Origin: Gordionus sp. m RMFG-2023
Taxonomy: Eukaryota > Nematomorpha > Gordioida > Chordodea > Parachordodidae
Length of the DNA: 64,000 bases
Direction: 5' to 3'
NCBI RefSeq assembly: GCF_954871325.1
Contig: NC_088778.1
Span: forward strand, 21,995,120-22,059,119
Shown here in pieces: positions 36,355-47,084 of this stretch; position 1 is the stretch's first letter, and every line of letters starts with the position of its first letter. The notes under the pieces were generated by a model that was not told the DNA's origin, searched no databases, and worked only from the letters and a program-made list of their open reading frames with translations. The position numbers were made by a program, and so were the translations under genes.

Positions 36355-36676
36355 TATTCTTATTTTCTACTAAATTATCAACGTTAAAAAAATTATTATC
36401 ATTACCAAATTTATCATTATAATTAAAATATTTATTCTTACCTGAATTAAAACTATTAACATTAGAAAAATTATTATCATTACAAAATTTATCATTAAAA
36501 TTAAAATATTTATTCTTACCTGAATTAAAATTATCATCCTTAGAAAAATTATTATCCTTACAAAATTTATCATTAAAATTAAAATATTTATTCTTACCTG
36601 AATTAAAATTATCAACATTAGAAAAATTATTATCATTACAAAATTTATCATTAAAATTAAAATATTTCTCTCTTAG
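36355..36676 (-). repeat. 78-bp tandem repeat array between ORF1 and pol
   Basis: Phrases such as TTCTTACCTGAATTAAAATT recur at exactly 78-bp spacing (the C of TTC at 36359, 36437, 36515 and 36593; the first copy is more diverged). Because 78 is divisible by three, each unit adds 26 residues without changing frame. In pol's frame each unit reads as an Asn/Phe/Asp-rich phrase such as NDKFCNDNNFSNVDN, related to pol's own N-terminal residues (NEKFCDDKK). Confidence 0.75.
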
Positions 36677-37087
36677 TCATTTATTGCCATTTTCTTGTGT
36701 GTGTCCTTCTTGGGCACAATTATTGCACCTTACAATTGAATTGTTTACTCTGCAACTTATAGCCACATGGCCATTCTTGCCACACCTCGCGCATCTTAGA
36801 TTCTTCGTTATCTCACACTGGCGCGACATGTGGCCCGGCTGACCACAACTATAGCAAATTATCTGTCTGTAATTATCCGTTCGTATGAAGTTGTTTATAT
36901 TTCTTTTCTTATCTTCCTCTCTTAATATATTCTTAATATTTTCTAACTCTTTAATCTCTATCTTAACGTAAGTCGTATTTCTTCCTATAATTAAACCTAA
37001 CGTGAAACTTAAAATTAGCACCAAAAATATAATTATACTTATATTTTCAAGTATTAAACTTAATAAATTTATTTGCGTAATATACAT
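36677..37087 (-). CDS. ORF1 of the inner element: membrane segment plus three zinc knuckles
   Basis: Starting at the first in-frame ATG (MYITQINLL), the product is about 136 residues. Residues about 6-32 form one strongly hydrophobic segment (ISIIIFLVLILSFTLGLIIG), then a charged helix (KELENIKNILREEDKK), then three knuckles: CYSCGQPGHMSRQC, CARCGKNGHVAISC, and a third starting CNNCAQEGH. The first two have the C-x2-C-x4-H-x4-C nucleocapsid spacing. It occupies the gag position but is far too short for matrix-capsid-nucleocapsid, and no capsid domain or major homology region is seen. Its relative at 41032-41427 keeps the same layout. Predicted role: a membrane-anchored nucleic-acid-binding Gag-like protein (inference). 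Confidence 0.75.
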   Translation of the reverse strand: MYITQINLLSLILENISIIIFLVLILSFTLGLIIGRNTTYVKIEIKELENIKNILREEDKKRNINNFIRTDNYRQIICYSCGQPGHMSRQCEITKNLRCARCGKNGHVAISCRVNNSIVRCNNCAQEGHTQENGNK

Positions 37088-37252
37088 TAAAGTGTACTCA
37101 ATAACCACTTGATTAAAATAATTTTAAATAATTTAAAAAAATTGTATAAATATAAAATTACTACTATAATAAATAAAAGTAATAATAATTTACATAACAT
37201 AAAATAGATTTGTTTTTACCTTTGAATTCCTACGTGAATATCTAACAGGCCC

Positions 37253-37270
37253 TGATTTACTTCGGTCCAA
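37253..37270 (-). other. Putative primer-binding site of the inner element
   Basis: Two nucleotides inside the 5' LTR, the element strand reads TTGGACCGAAGTAAATCA. It contains the TGG expected opposite a tRNA CCA end, and it is identical at the same place in the outer element (41594-41611). I could not assign the tRNA. Confidence 0.5.
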
Positions 37271-37272
37271 AT

Positions 37273-37838
37273 TGTTATAAATCCGAACTTAACTCAGGGT
37301 GTTTAATCAGTATTGGGAGAGCAATTAAGAATCCAAGGTTTGTTAAATCTTTCTTTATTAAAATAAAAGATTAATTCTAATAATAATGATGTTTAATTAC
37401 TTACCCTTGAGTTCCTAAAATATATAATAATAATTCTAATTTATCAACTTGTATATTTACCTTTTCTTTATTAACTCTTTCCTTTTTTATTAATTTTATT
37501 TTCAAAATGTCATCCGATTAAAAAATAATAAAATAATTTTCGAAGAATCCAAATTATCCAAACTGAACTTCGAAGAATTAAAAATATATATATATATATA
37601 AAAAAATTAAACAATTTTCGAAGAATCAACTATATAAAAATTAAAATCTCATTATTCAAATATGTAAATCTTAAATCTAGTACAAATATTACCAATTTTC
37701 GAAGAATAAACATATAAATATTAAACTATTATTATTCAAATATAAAAATCTTAAATTTCGTACAATGTTAAATATACATAATAACAAAATTATAAAAATG
37801 TTAAATTTCGTACCATCTTAAATTTACATAATACTACA
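37273..37838 (-). repeat. 5' LTR of the inner Ty3-like element
   Basis: Pairs with 31836-32416. TG...CA ends abut the CATCT duplication at 37839-37843. It carries four TTCGAAGAAT-type motifs. Confidence 0.9.
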
Positions 37839-37891
37839 CATCTGATACTATCGTCTTCATTAATCCATATTTGCCTACAAAATCCTTTATC

Positions 37892-38155
37892 TTATCTAAA
37901 GCTACTCTTGTTGATTTGCTGACAATCTATCCATTTTGAACCTGCATCTACCATGATAAAATATCTTTTCTTCTCATATTCTAAAAAATCTACATATATT
38001 CTTTCGCATGGAATGTCTGTCTTTGGCCATTTATCTTCCTTATTCTTTGCTGGAACATTAGCCCACATGTTACAGGTTTCACAGCTCCTCGCTAACTCTT
38101 CTATTTCCTTATTCATCTTAGGCCACCACATATATTCTCTTGCTTTATTTTTCAT
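37892..38155 (-). other. Integrase N-terminal part of the outer Ty3-like fossil
   Basis: It reads MKNKAREYMWWPKMNKEIEE with the CETC zinc pair and the first catalytic stretch (VDFLEY), almost identical to the inner element. It is cut off from the rest of integrase by the inner insertion. Confidence 0.8.
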
Positions 38156-38160
38156 TCTTT

Positions 38161-39084
38161 CTATGCCTTGATGACCTGAATTTTCGGTATCACTAATCTA
38201 TATCCTCTCAATAAACAATTGTCTTCTATATTTAATTCACTCTTAACTTTTTTAAACGCTTTATCTTCATTTTTCCATTCTATATCTCCTTTTAAGCAAG
38301 CTTTAATTCTTATTAATTCTTCATCTTGTTGGGATATCTTTTCTACTATTTCAAATGTTATAGGTTTTTCTCTTGTATCTATTCTCACAGCTCTTATAAT
38401 ATTACCATTTACATTTTCTTCTTCTTCTATATATTCTAAACTATTGATTACTGGCTCTTTGTCTTCAATATCTTTATTAAACAATCTTGATAAAATGTTC
38501 GGTAAGCAATTTTGTTTACCTTCTCTGAATTTTATCTCAAAATCGAAATTACCAACTAAAATTAGCCATTTTTGCAGCCTAGGTGAAATCATAAGTTCCT
38601 TATTTTCATTCTTAAATAAATCTACCAACGGCTTATGGTCCGTATACAATAAAAACCTTTTTCCTATCAGATATTCCTTGCATTTCGTAAGTCCAAATTT
38701 CACTGCTAAAGCCTCCCTTTCTATCGTGGAATAATTTTTCTCAGAACTATTAAATCGTCTCGATAAAAACAAAATAGGTTTCTCAACATTATCGATCATC
38801 TGTAATAAAACTCCTCCTATACCTTCATTAGAAGCATCGACTGCTAAAATAATATTTAAATTCTCATTAAAACAACTTAAAATAGGCTTCTCTACCATCT
38901 TTATTTTCAAATTTTCGAAACTTTTCTCCTGTGCTTCTCCCCATTCAAACTTTTTATTTTTCTTTAATAAATCATACAACGGTGTAGCAATTTCTGCAGA
39001 ATTTTGAACAAACCGATGATAATAATTTGTTGCTCCTAAAAACGCTTGTACCTCCGCTTTATTATTCGGGGATCTCATATTCAT
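38161..39084 (-). other. RNase H and connection region of the outer Ty3-like fossil
   Basis: A 307-codon open stretch with VDASNEG, IEREALAVKFGL and YTDHKPLVDLF, continuing into the linker before integrase. It follows the inner element's pol closely. Fossil. Confidence 0.8.
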
Positions 39085-39100
39085 GATCTTATCAATATTC

Positions 39101-39500
39101 GGTTAATGATGCTTACTACCAAGTGAATGTATGGAAATATTCTAAATACCAACCTAATTTGCTAAATACCGACCAAAATTTATTAAAATGTAATAAGATC
39201 CTTATTATTTAATATATTAATACGGAATCACGTGGTCGAGTCCGGCCTCCTATATATTATCCCCCCAAGGATGGAACCACCAAGTTAGAATAAGAAAAAA
39301 ATATGATCATTCCTGGGATTCGAACCCGGGAGCATGGGATAAGTAAACCAAGCTCTTGCCTACTAGGCCATAGAGGTTTCCAAAAATCACGATTTTTCAA
39401 ATATATATTATAAATATATTTGGTAGTGCCTATCCAAATGAAAAATGAACAAAATTCAAATTTGATAGATGGTACCTTAAGGTACCAAGCATCATTAACC
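39101..39500. mobile_element. 400-bp inverted-repeat element carrying a tRNA-like module, nested in pol fossil
   Basis: It has 14-bp perfect inverted ends GGTTAATGATGCTT (extendable to 18 of 20 matching). Flanks are TCAATATTC (39092-39100) and TCAATATTT (39501-39509), 8 of 9 identical, suggesting a 9-bp duplication as made by Mutator-like transposases, or an 8-bp hAT-like one. The inner Ty3 relative lacks it at the equivalent place in pol, proving insertion. Inside, on the minus strand, lies a tRNA-like region with good A and B boxes (39305-39378). It has no ORF. Confidence 0.75.
39305..39378 (-). ncRNA. tRNA-like sequence with Pol III A and B boxes
   Basis: On the minus strand, TGGCCTAGTAGG (39359-39370) fits the A-box consensus TRGYNNARNNGG, and GGTTCGAATCC lies 32 nt downstream (39316-39326), a perfect B box. 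A T-arm can be drawn, but the bases that should form the acceptor stem (ACCTCTA against GAATGAT) pair poorly and the anticodon arm is unclear. It is a tRNA-derived promoter or pseudo-tRNA of the kind heading SINEs, not a functional tRNA gene. Confidence 0.65.
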
Positions 39501-39531
39501 TCAATATTTTAACAATTGGCGTAATCTCATT

Positions 39532-40050
39532 TCACTTTATAACATGTCCTAAATACTTTATTTCTTTTACTCCAAAAACGCTCTTCTTCAAATTAGCTTT
39601 TAAACCATTTTCTAATATAATATCTAACACTTTAACTAATCTCGAATTGTGTTCTTCTTCTGTTCTACCAGATATCAAAACATCATCTAAATAATACATT
39701 ATTCCTTTTATTCCTTGAAATAAGGCCGCCATCGTTCTTTGAAATATTGGCGCAGATATTTTCAAACCAAAAGGTAGTCGGCAGAATGCAAACAAACGTC
39801 TATGTGTTGTAATCGTTAGTATCTTACTTGTCCTTTCACTCACCTTAATTTGCAAATAAGCATTCGAAAAGTTAATTTTAGAAAACAGGGTGTCTCCTCT
39901 TAGATTCGCTAGTAGTTGCTCTATTCTAGGTAGTGGATACTTTTCATTTATTACATACTTATTAACTGTTACTCTATAGTCTATACACAATCTTAAACTG
40001 TTATCTGGTTTTCTTATGGGCACTAAAGGTGTTGCCCATTCACTATGCAC
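39532..40050 (-). other. Reverse transcriptase part of the outer Ty3-like fossil
   Basis: It contains HSEWATPLVPIRKPDNSLRL, LPFGLKISAP and YLDDVLISG, matching the inner element's RT. Fossil. Confidence 0.85.
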
Positions 40051-40104
40051 TATAGGTTTTATTATTCCGTCTTTTAACCATTTATCTAATTCTTTATCTA
40101 TTTC

Positions 40105-40854
40105 TTATATCCACGAAAATGGTAATCTTCTTATGCCGCAAAACTTAGGCCTATAATTTTCTTCTAATCTTATATCTACTTCAAAATTTTTCAGAGTACC
40201 TAATTCCTCTTTAAAGACTTCCTTATACCTATTCAAAATAATCTTTATTTCTTTGTCAAAAATATCCTCAACAACATTCTTGTCTACCATATTACTAATT
40301 TCTTGTTTAATTTCGACTGAATTTACCTCTATTGTCTTTATATCTCTTGTTTTCTTATTTTCTTCTAAGTTGCTTCTATATTTAATCAAAAATTCTGGTG
40401 TTCGATTTTTAAGTTCATCGAGAACTATCTCTTGATTGACTCTTAAACAAGGTAACTCAGTCTTCTCTTTATCCTCACTTCTTATTATATCTTTAGTTGT
40501 TTTGTTGTTCTCTTGTATATTTTCAAATAAAGACCACCACTTATAATCAGGACCTATCTTCTTAATGTCATTCCAACCTAAAATTGGTTCCATATTTAGT
40601 GTCGTTATCCATAACTTTATTTCCTTCTTTATATCTATCAATTTTATTATATAAAAACCAAGAATTATGCTCCCATCTACCTGTCTCACTTTTATTTTCT
40701 TTGTGATGAATCTATCTTTTGAAAAATATTTATTAAATTCTTTTACACTCATTAAACTAATCTCGGCTCCTGTATCTAATAAAAAGCTAATTTCCATTTC
40801 ACCTATCTTTATTTTAATCCTAGGACATCTATTTTTCCTTATAATATTTTCCAA
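40105..40854 (-). other. Protease and pre-RT part of the outer Ty3-like fossil
   Basis: An aspartic protease core, FLLDTGAEISLMS, near the N-terminus, then the linker and the start of the RT fold (FCGIRRLPFSWI). It is more diverged from the inner element in the N-terminal third than in RT. Fossil. Confidence 0.8.
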
Positions 40855-41031
40855 ATCAATCTTGCATATGTTTTCTGTTTCAAATTTTTTTTTATCATTT
40901 ATCTTATATTTATTCGAATATTCTAAATCATTTATATTATTATCATTTATTCCTAATTTACAATTAAAATTATAAAAATCAGATATACTATTACTATTAT
41001 AATTTATATACTTATTCTCTCTTTTATATAG

Positions 41032-41427
41032 TCATCTGTTACATGTTTCCTGAACATGTCCTTTTAGTCCACATTTTAAACATATTAAACTATTATCTTC
41101 AAAACTTCTACAATTTGTTACTAAATGGCCTTTCCGTCCACATCTCGTGCAATTTAAATGTCCAGTTAAATCACATTGCCTCGAAATGTGTCCGAACTTT
41201 CCACAACTGTAACATTTAATTGTCCCTACATTATTTATTTGACTTATCTTGCTTTCCTTTCTTATAGCGTTCTTTATTCTTTCTAAATCTTTATTTTCCA
41301 ATCTTATTACCGAAGTATTTCTACCTATGATTAATCCTACCGAGAAACTTAAAATTAATAACAAAATTATAATTATACCTATATATTCAAAAATTAAACT
41401 TAATAAATTAATCTGTGTAATATACAT
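41032..41427 (-). CDS. ORF1 of the outer element: membrane segment plus three zinc knuckles
   Basis: It starts at ATG (MYITQINLLSLIF). A hydrophobic span (GIIIILLLILSFSVGLIIG) precedes a charged linker, then three full knuckles: CYSCGKFGHISRQC, CTRCGRKGHLVTNC, CLKCGLKGHVQETC. It has the same architecture as 36677-37087 despite clear sequence divergence, which argues that the combination of membrane segment and knuckles was maintained by selection while both lineages were active. No capsid domain. Confidence 0.7.
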   Translation of the reverse strand: MYITQINLLSLIFEYIGIIIILLLILSFSVGLIIGRNTSVIRLENKDLERIKNAIRKESKISQINNVGTIKCYSCGKFGHISRQCDLTGHLNCTRCGRKGHLVTNCRSFEDNSLICLKCGLKGHVQETCNR

Positions 41428-41613
41428 TATAAAGTACTCAATAACCACTTAATTAATAAAATTTTAAATAATTTAAAAAAATTGCATACATATAAAATTA
41501 CTACTATAATAACTAAAAGTAATAATAATTTATATAACATAAAAATAAATTTGTTTTTACCTTTGAATTCCTAAGTGAATATCTAACAGGCCCTGATTTA
41601 CTTCGGTCCAATT

Positions 41614-42154
41614 TGTTACAAATCCGAACTTAACTCAGGGTGTTAATGTTGTATTGGGAGAGCTAATTAGGAATCAAAGGTATATTAAATCTATATAAAT
41701 AAAATAAAGGATTAATTTTAATAATAACGATTGCTAACCACTTACTTTTGAGCACACCTAAAATAATATAATGTAAACTCTTTTAAATAATTCCAATTTA
41801 TTAAATTATCGTATTACTCTTCTCTATTTAGAAATATTTAGAATCTCTCTGTCTATAATTAATTTCAGATACTAATTAATGTAAAACAAATTTTTCTTTT
41901 TTATAAAATTTCACTCTAACTAACTTTATTGAAAATTGAATCATATATATATACATAATTATTTGCATATTAAATATAATAATTTTTCGAAGAATAAAAT
42001 ATAAAATTAAAATATTATCATTTAAATATAAAAATGTAAAATCTAGTACAACTATTACAAATTTTTCGAAGAATAAACATATAAAATTAAACTATTATTA
42101 TTCAAATATAAAAATGTTAAATTTCGTACAATATTAAATTTACATAATACCACA
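41614..42154 (-). repeat. 5' LTR of the outer minus-strand Ty3-like element
   Basis: Pairs with 30199-30740. Plus-strand start TGTTACAAATCCGAAC, end TAATACCACA. Two TTTTTCGAAGAATAAA motifs. The primer-binding-like site lies just outside at 41594-41611. Confidence 0.85.
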
Positions 42155-42221
42155 TTAACAACTCTGCTTATTATGAATAAAGAAGAAGAACCAACTACTG
42201 TAATTGGTAATAATGATGAAC

Positions 42222-44039
42222 AGTGGCATAGATAAGGGGGGGGGTTAGGAACCACCCATAACCTCCGAATTTTTTTTTTTAATTTTCTTTTTATATTGTG
42301 AATAATGTCATTTAAAAAACAGTTTCAATTTAGAAATAAAATAATATATACGATATCAAAATGAAATATATTTTAAAAAGACAAATAAGAATTTTTAATT
42401 TTAAATGATCACATGATTTAAAAATATATATTAAAAATTATATGAACTAAAATATTTACCATCTCAATTCTTGTGAGATATCCGATGCTTTAAAAGCCAT
42501 CTCTATGAATCAAAAGATATCAATATCTAATGTATTGAATAAAATTTTTTTTGATATTGTTACAACCAACAGAGCAAGAATAATTATAATAATTGATGCA
42601 ATCATTTGGTTAGGGAGGCACTTATCATTAAGAGCTCATAGAATATCTGCTGGCCCCTTAACACTTATATACTTTTTGAAGGCAATTTCAAAAAATTGTT
42701 GAAACTTTGCAATAATAATGATAACTATATAAAGCTGAGAGCTCTTCTAAAAATGCCACCTACCTTAATCCAACTATTCAAAATAAAATAATAGCTATAT
42801 ACAATAGGTTCATATTGAAAGAAATTTCTACAAAAGTGAAAGCATCACCATATTTTGTGTTTTGGCGGATGAGACTGATGTTGGTAACATAGAGCAATTA
42901 TCCATAGCAGTAAGGCTTATTGATATGAAATCAGGTGATTTCAAAATGAAAAAACTCTGTATTCAATTTATTGTACATAACACTAAATCAAAGACGATAG
43001 CCAAAAAATTTTTAGCATCCCTTAAAGACCTAATTTAAATTTAAATACAATGAAAGGTTAAGGATATGTGCAGCTCCCTCGATGAGTGAACGCTAAAGGG
43101 GTGCAGTCAAGAATTAGAGAGTTTTATAGCACAGCTCTATATGTTCACTGTAGTTATTATTGCCTAAATTTGATGATAAGGCATGTGAAATTCGAAACAT
43201 CCGGAATAGTTTACGTAAATATATTTTAATTTAATTGGAATTTATTAGATTTTATTATGTATTATATATATCTTTTTATAATTCTAATATATTTTTCAAA
43301 ATTTAGAAACAATATCGTCGCTTTGTGACTTTTTCACACCACACAAGAAGAGACAGCTTTTTATCCGAACGTTTGATGATATTGATTCAAATAAAAAAAA
43401 AAAACTAAAAAGATTGTGTCCAACTAGATTTATTGAAAGACAAAAATCAATAAGACATTTCATCAAATTACATCAAATTATTTTTGCAATGCTCGAATTC
43501 CATATCAAGCAAAGAAAAAGATTCCTTTAGATGCAGAAAATCTTTTGCTAGTTTTACGAAACCACAATTTTTATCAATACAATGTGTATATATTTTATTT
43601 AATTATACATATGATTTGATTTTAGCAAAATGCTACAAAGAATTGATTTGGATCTAAGGGAGATTATGAATAGGGCAAAGGATATTGTTGAAAATATCAG
43701 AGATAATGTGGATGAAAATTTTATGAAATATAAGAGAAAGTAAAGTAGATCGTTAATATGTTTTGGATTGAAATTTTTAACCTAGAGTAGTTTCTAGACA
43801 GTCCAATCGCTTAAATATTGATGCATCTACGATTGAGGATTTTTATAAAATAAATATTTTTATTCCCCTTATTGTTATATTTTTATTTCAATTAAAGGAA
43901 AGATTTATTAGTCACAATATTATTTTAAAAAGCAAGCACATAATATTCTCAAAATTTAAAAATAGGTATTGGGGGCGAAGCCTCCCAAAATTTTTAACCC
44001 CCCCCCCCCCCCCATGGATGAATTCTGACTATGCCACTG
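42222..44039 (+). mobile_element. hAT transposon inserted in the outermost fossil, 11-bp TIR, 8-bp TSD
   Basis: A 1.8-kb element with perfect 11-bp ends CAGTGGCATAG. Target duplication ATGATGAA (42214-42221) / GTGATGAA (44040-44047), 7 of 8. A 9-G run follows the left end and a 16-C run precedes the right end. The plus strand still shows hAT transposase pieces near 42850-43020 (VLADETDVGNIEQLSIAVRL, the catalytic-aspartate region of the DUF4371/ZMYM-like group) and near 43090-43170 (KGVQSRIREFYSTALYVHC, then YYCLNL). Stops and frame changes are frequent, so it is inactive. Confidence 0.8.
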
Positions 44040-44413
44040 GTGATGAATCAAACATTTTAATAAATAAGAGTGGTGAAATGAATATTTTAAGTCGAATGAA
44101 TATTGGTAATCAAGTAAAAAACAATTATGAATCAAAGATAACTCAAGTAAAATTTAATAATTTTAATAAACAGTTGGAGATAAGATGGATATTAATAAAT
44201 AAAGAAAACTAAGAAAAAAATATTATTTGCATATATAGGGATTAGTAATTTGGTAGAGATGAGGTCATTTATATATCCAAGAACTTTTAAGGAACTTAAT
44301 TATGATGAGATAGTTGAAATGGGTAAGTCAGTCTTTAAACCCACTTCAACGTTGTTTATTTCTAGGATTAAGTTTATTAGAATAGAAAGAGAGGAAGGCG
44401 AAGCAGTTGCTCT

Positions 44414-45027
44414 TTGCAGGTTGGCTTAAAAGAACAAGAGTCTAAGTTCAAATCGGACATTGATGAGAGATTGAGAGATCAGATGGTGGCTGGAATTAGT
44501 ATAGCTGCATTGAAGAAAGATATTCGTACCAGATTTTCAGATGGAATAAATGACCTGGGAGAAAGGGTGAGCTTTCAACAAGTTTTGAATATGACTTTGG
44601 CAATGGAAAGAAATGAAGTTACAAATGTGATGGTAAAAAAGGCCAATAAACCTAAAGAGCAATTAGAGAATAATCAAGGAAATCCTTTTAATCAAATGTA
44701 CCCGCACAATATTAAAGAAAAAGGAAATTTTAATTATTACAATTATAATAATATAATAACAATTTTAAATATAGAGATAATAGTAAATTGAACAATAATG
44801 ATATGGGTAAGAACAATGACTGTTCACTATGTGGAAGAATTCACGCCTCATTCCAATGTTTTGCACCAAGGGTGAAATGTTACAATTGCACAAAGATAGG
44901 GCTTATGCAAAATACTGTAAGGGACGTAAGCTACATGTTATGCATTAAGATGATATTGAATCATCAGATTCAATTAACAACATCTCCCAAATTGGTAGAA
45001 ACAGTGCTAAGATATCCATTAGGATGA
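44414..45027 (+). other. Gag and zinc-knuckle remnant of the outermost Ty3-like fossil
   Basis: 44414-44791 reads as the C-terminal half of a retrotransposon gag domain (LRDQMVAGISIAALKKDIRT, TLAMERNE), and 44788-45027 continues into a zinc-knuckle-like stretch (CSLCGRIH, CYNCTKIG). Unlike the minus-strand elements, this lineage had a conventional gag. Fossil. Confidence 0.65.
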
Positions 45028-45125
45028 GTACCAATTGAATTTGATTATGATACTGGTGCACAGATATCAGTAATTGGAAAACAATATTGGAATGAAATTG
45101 GAAGACCAAAACTTGGACCAAACCC

Positions 45126-46571
45126 ATGTCAGTTTACGGCAATCAAAAGCTGAACGTCCTTGGTGAGACTATTGTAAGAGTGCAACTTCAAAATCTAGGT
45201 CGATCAATTGTTGTTACCCGTTCAAATGGCATACCACTGATTGGACTAACATGGATACTGGCATTTAATATGTTTATTCCACGACAAGTTTTAATACGTA
45301 GTATAACAAGTAAAAATATTATAACAATTGATAAACAAATTTCTGCTATGATCACAAAATTTGTCAGTGTTTTCGATGATAAGACACGACTATTTAATGA
45401 TTTTCAAGTTGGCATAAATCTTATTGAGGCAGCAAGGCCGAAATCATACCCAGCAAGTAGAGTACCTTATCCATTACGCAAACAAATTGTAATGAAAATT
45501 TATAGATTGATTTCAGGAATATTGAATAGATTAACCCAACAAAACGCGAATGACGAGGACTACTCCAACAGTAAACGTGCGCAAAACAAATGGAGAAATC
45601 AGAATTTGTGCTGATATTAAGGTTACATTAAACCCATTTATCTTATATGATTACCATATAATACCAACTGTGGATGATCTATTGGCCAAATTACAAGGGG
45701 GGTTGAAATTTACTGCCATAGATTTAAAAGATGCTTATTTACACCAATAAAGGAGCTCAAAAGAATACCTAACTATATCAACCCATATTGAGTATTTTCG
45801 ATATCAATGGTAGGAGATTAATAGAGAGAAAGAAATTAAGAAAGTTGAGTAGAGCATGACTATTTTCCAACGATATAAGGATAATCTATTACAGGACTGC
45901 CAAATGACAGGAGTATACCTGGACGATATTATCATAACGGCAAAAAATGATGTAGAGCATTTGAATAATGTAATAACAGTTTTAATAAAACAGGCTGATA
46001 TGAAGGTAAAATGGTCGAAAATACATTTTAAAAGAATCAGACACTTTTTTAGGATTTAATAGATGAAAATGGCATGCCCCCAGCGAAGGGAAAAATAGAT
46101 GCTATATTCGAAAGATACTAACTCCTAAGAATATACACCAATTGCGATCGAGATTTTTATTACATTTACATGGTATAATCGCTCCACTGTATAAATTAAC
46201 AAGTATTAAAAGTTTCTAGGGTTGGTCTGACAGAGAACAAGATGTATTTAATAAAATAATGCAGCTTTTATTAACAGACAAATAATTCTTTATTCGTCAA
46301 ACTTGCCAGTTATATTGGAATCGTCTCCATCACTAGTGTTGAAGTTTTGCTATTTCACGTTGTTAAAAAGGGTTTTAGCAGACCTATCGCATTTGCTTCG
46401 CAAACATTATTTAGGTCAGAGAAAAATTATGCACCAGTAGAAATAGAGGCACGAGTTTTGTTTGGAATGGAAAAATTTAATACTTTCATTTTTGAACGAA
46501 AATTTATATTGCGAGCAGATCATAAACATTTGGAAAAATTATTTGGTGATAACGGGAACTACCAAAAATAG
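45126..46571 (+). other. Protease/RT/RNase H remnants of the outermost Ty3-like fossil
   Basis: Stretches matching Ty3 pol are readable: an RT N-terminal part (RICADIKVTLNPFI), the catalytic box YLDDIIITA near 45920, and RNase H (FSRPIAFASQTL, SEKNYAPVEIEA, RADHKHLEKLF) at 46347-46571. The order is canonical. Fossil, many breaks. Confidence 0.75.
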
Positions 46572-47084
46572 CATAGAAAATGTCCGCATTTGATTTTGAA
46601 ATTGAATATCGTTCAGGATAAGAAAACATAGTGGTTGATACATTATCTAGACTGGCATTAGCAATTATAGAGTCAAATAACGACCAGAAATATGTATTAA
46701 AAATTAGAGCTATAAATTTGCTCGATATAAATCTTGGTAGGTTGACCTCCAGAAAGAAACAAGGGAAGATAGATTGCTAAATAAAGTAATCAAAAACATT
46801 GAGCGAGGATGGATGGGGTTTGATACGAAAAATGATGCAGAGTTAGTTTTAATAATCGTCGGGAGATATTGTCAATCGTGATTATGTTGAATGGAATGGA
46901 AAGTTTATAATTGCAACCATGTGAAGGAAATCAATATTAACTATTATACACAGAGGGCATCCAGGAATAAATGCTATGAAATCAATTTTTAGAATGTATT
47001 GTTGGTAGCCTAATTGTGATAGAGACATTGAACAACATGTTCGTCAATGTATACCATGTCAAAAGAGTCTACATGGGAGAAAAT

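Larger units (their letters stand above)
31836..37838 (-). mobile_element. Ty3/gypsy-type LTR element (inner, younger), nested in its relative; looks near-whole
   Basis: A 6.0-kb LTR retrotransposon on the minus strand, bounded by a perfect 5-bp duplication CATCT (31831-31835 and 37839-37843). Its LTRs run 37273-37838 (5') and 31836-32416 (3'), each TG...CA, and differ by scattered substitutions and small indels, so it is younger than its host but not brand new. Parts in order: 5' LTR, primer-binding-like site, ORF1 (membrane segment plus three knuckles), Asn-rich 78-bp repeat array, pol (protease, RT, RNase H, integrase) open over 1,105 codons, a small zinc-knuckle ORF, polypurine tract, 3' LTR. 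It looks close to whole, with few or no breaks in pol. No separate capsid-sized gag is visible. Confidence 0.9.
30199..42154 (-). mobile_element. Ty3/gypsy-type LTR element (outer minus-strand copy), broken, interrupted by two insertions
   Basis: Fossil LTR retrotransposon on the minus strand. Its LTRs are 30199-30740 (3') and 41614-42154 (5'), and the flanking pentamers are TTAAT and TTAAC, 4 of 5 identical. Parts in order of transcription: 5' LTR, primer-binding-like site, ORF1 (41032-41427), protease (40105-40854), reverse transcriptase (39532-40050), RNase H and connection (38161-39084), integrase N-terminal part (37892-38155), integrase C-terminal part (31424-31720), a small zinc-knuckle ORF (30757-31083), polypurine tract and 3' LTR. 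A related element (31836-37838) lies inside the integrase and a 400-bp inverted-repeat element (39101-39500) inside pol. It is broken, with several breaks, and clearly older than its relative. It lies inside a still older Ty3-like fossil. Confidence 0.85.

Noticed and set aside
36370-36651. Minus-strand frame with repeated MINFVMIIIFLM-type hydrophobic phrases
   Set aside because: It is the 78-bp repeat array read in the wrong frame; the pol frame gives the Asn-rich repeat that matches pol's N-terminus.
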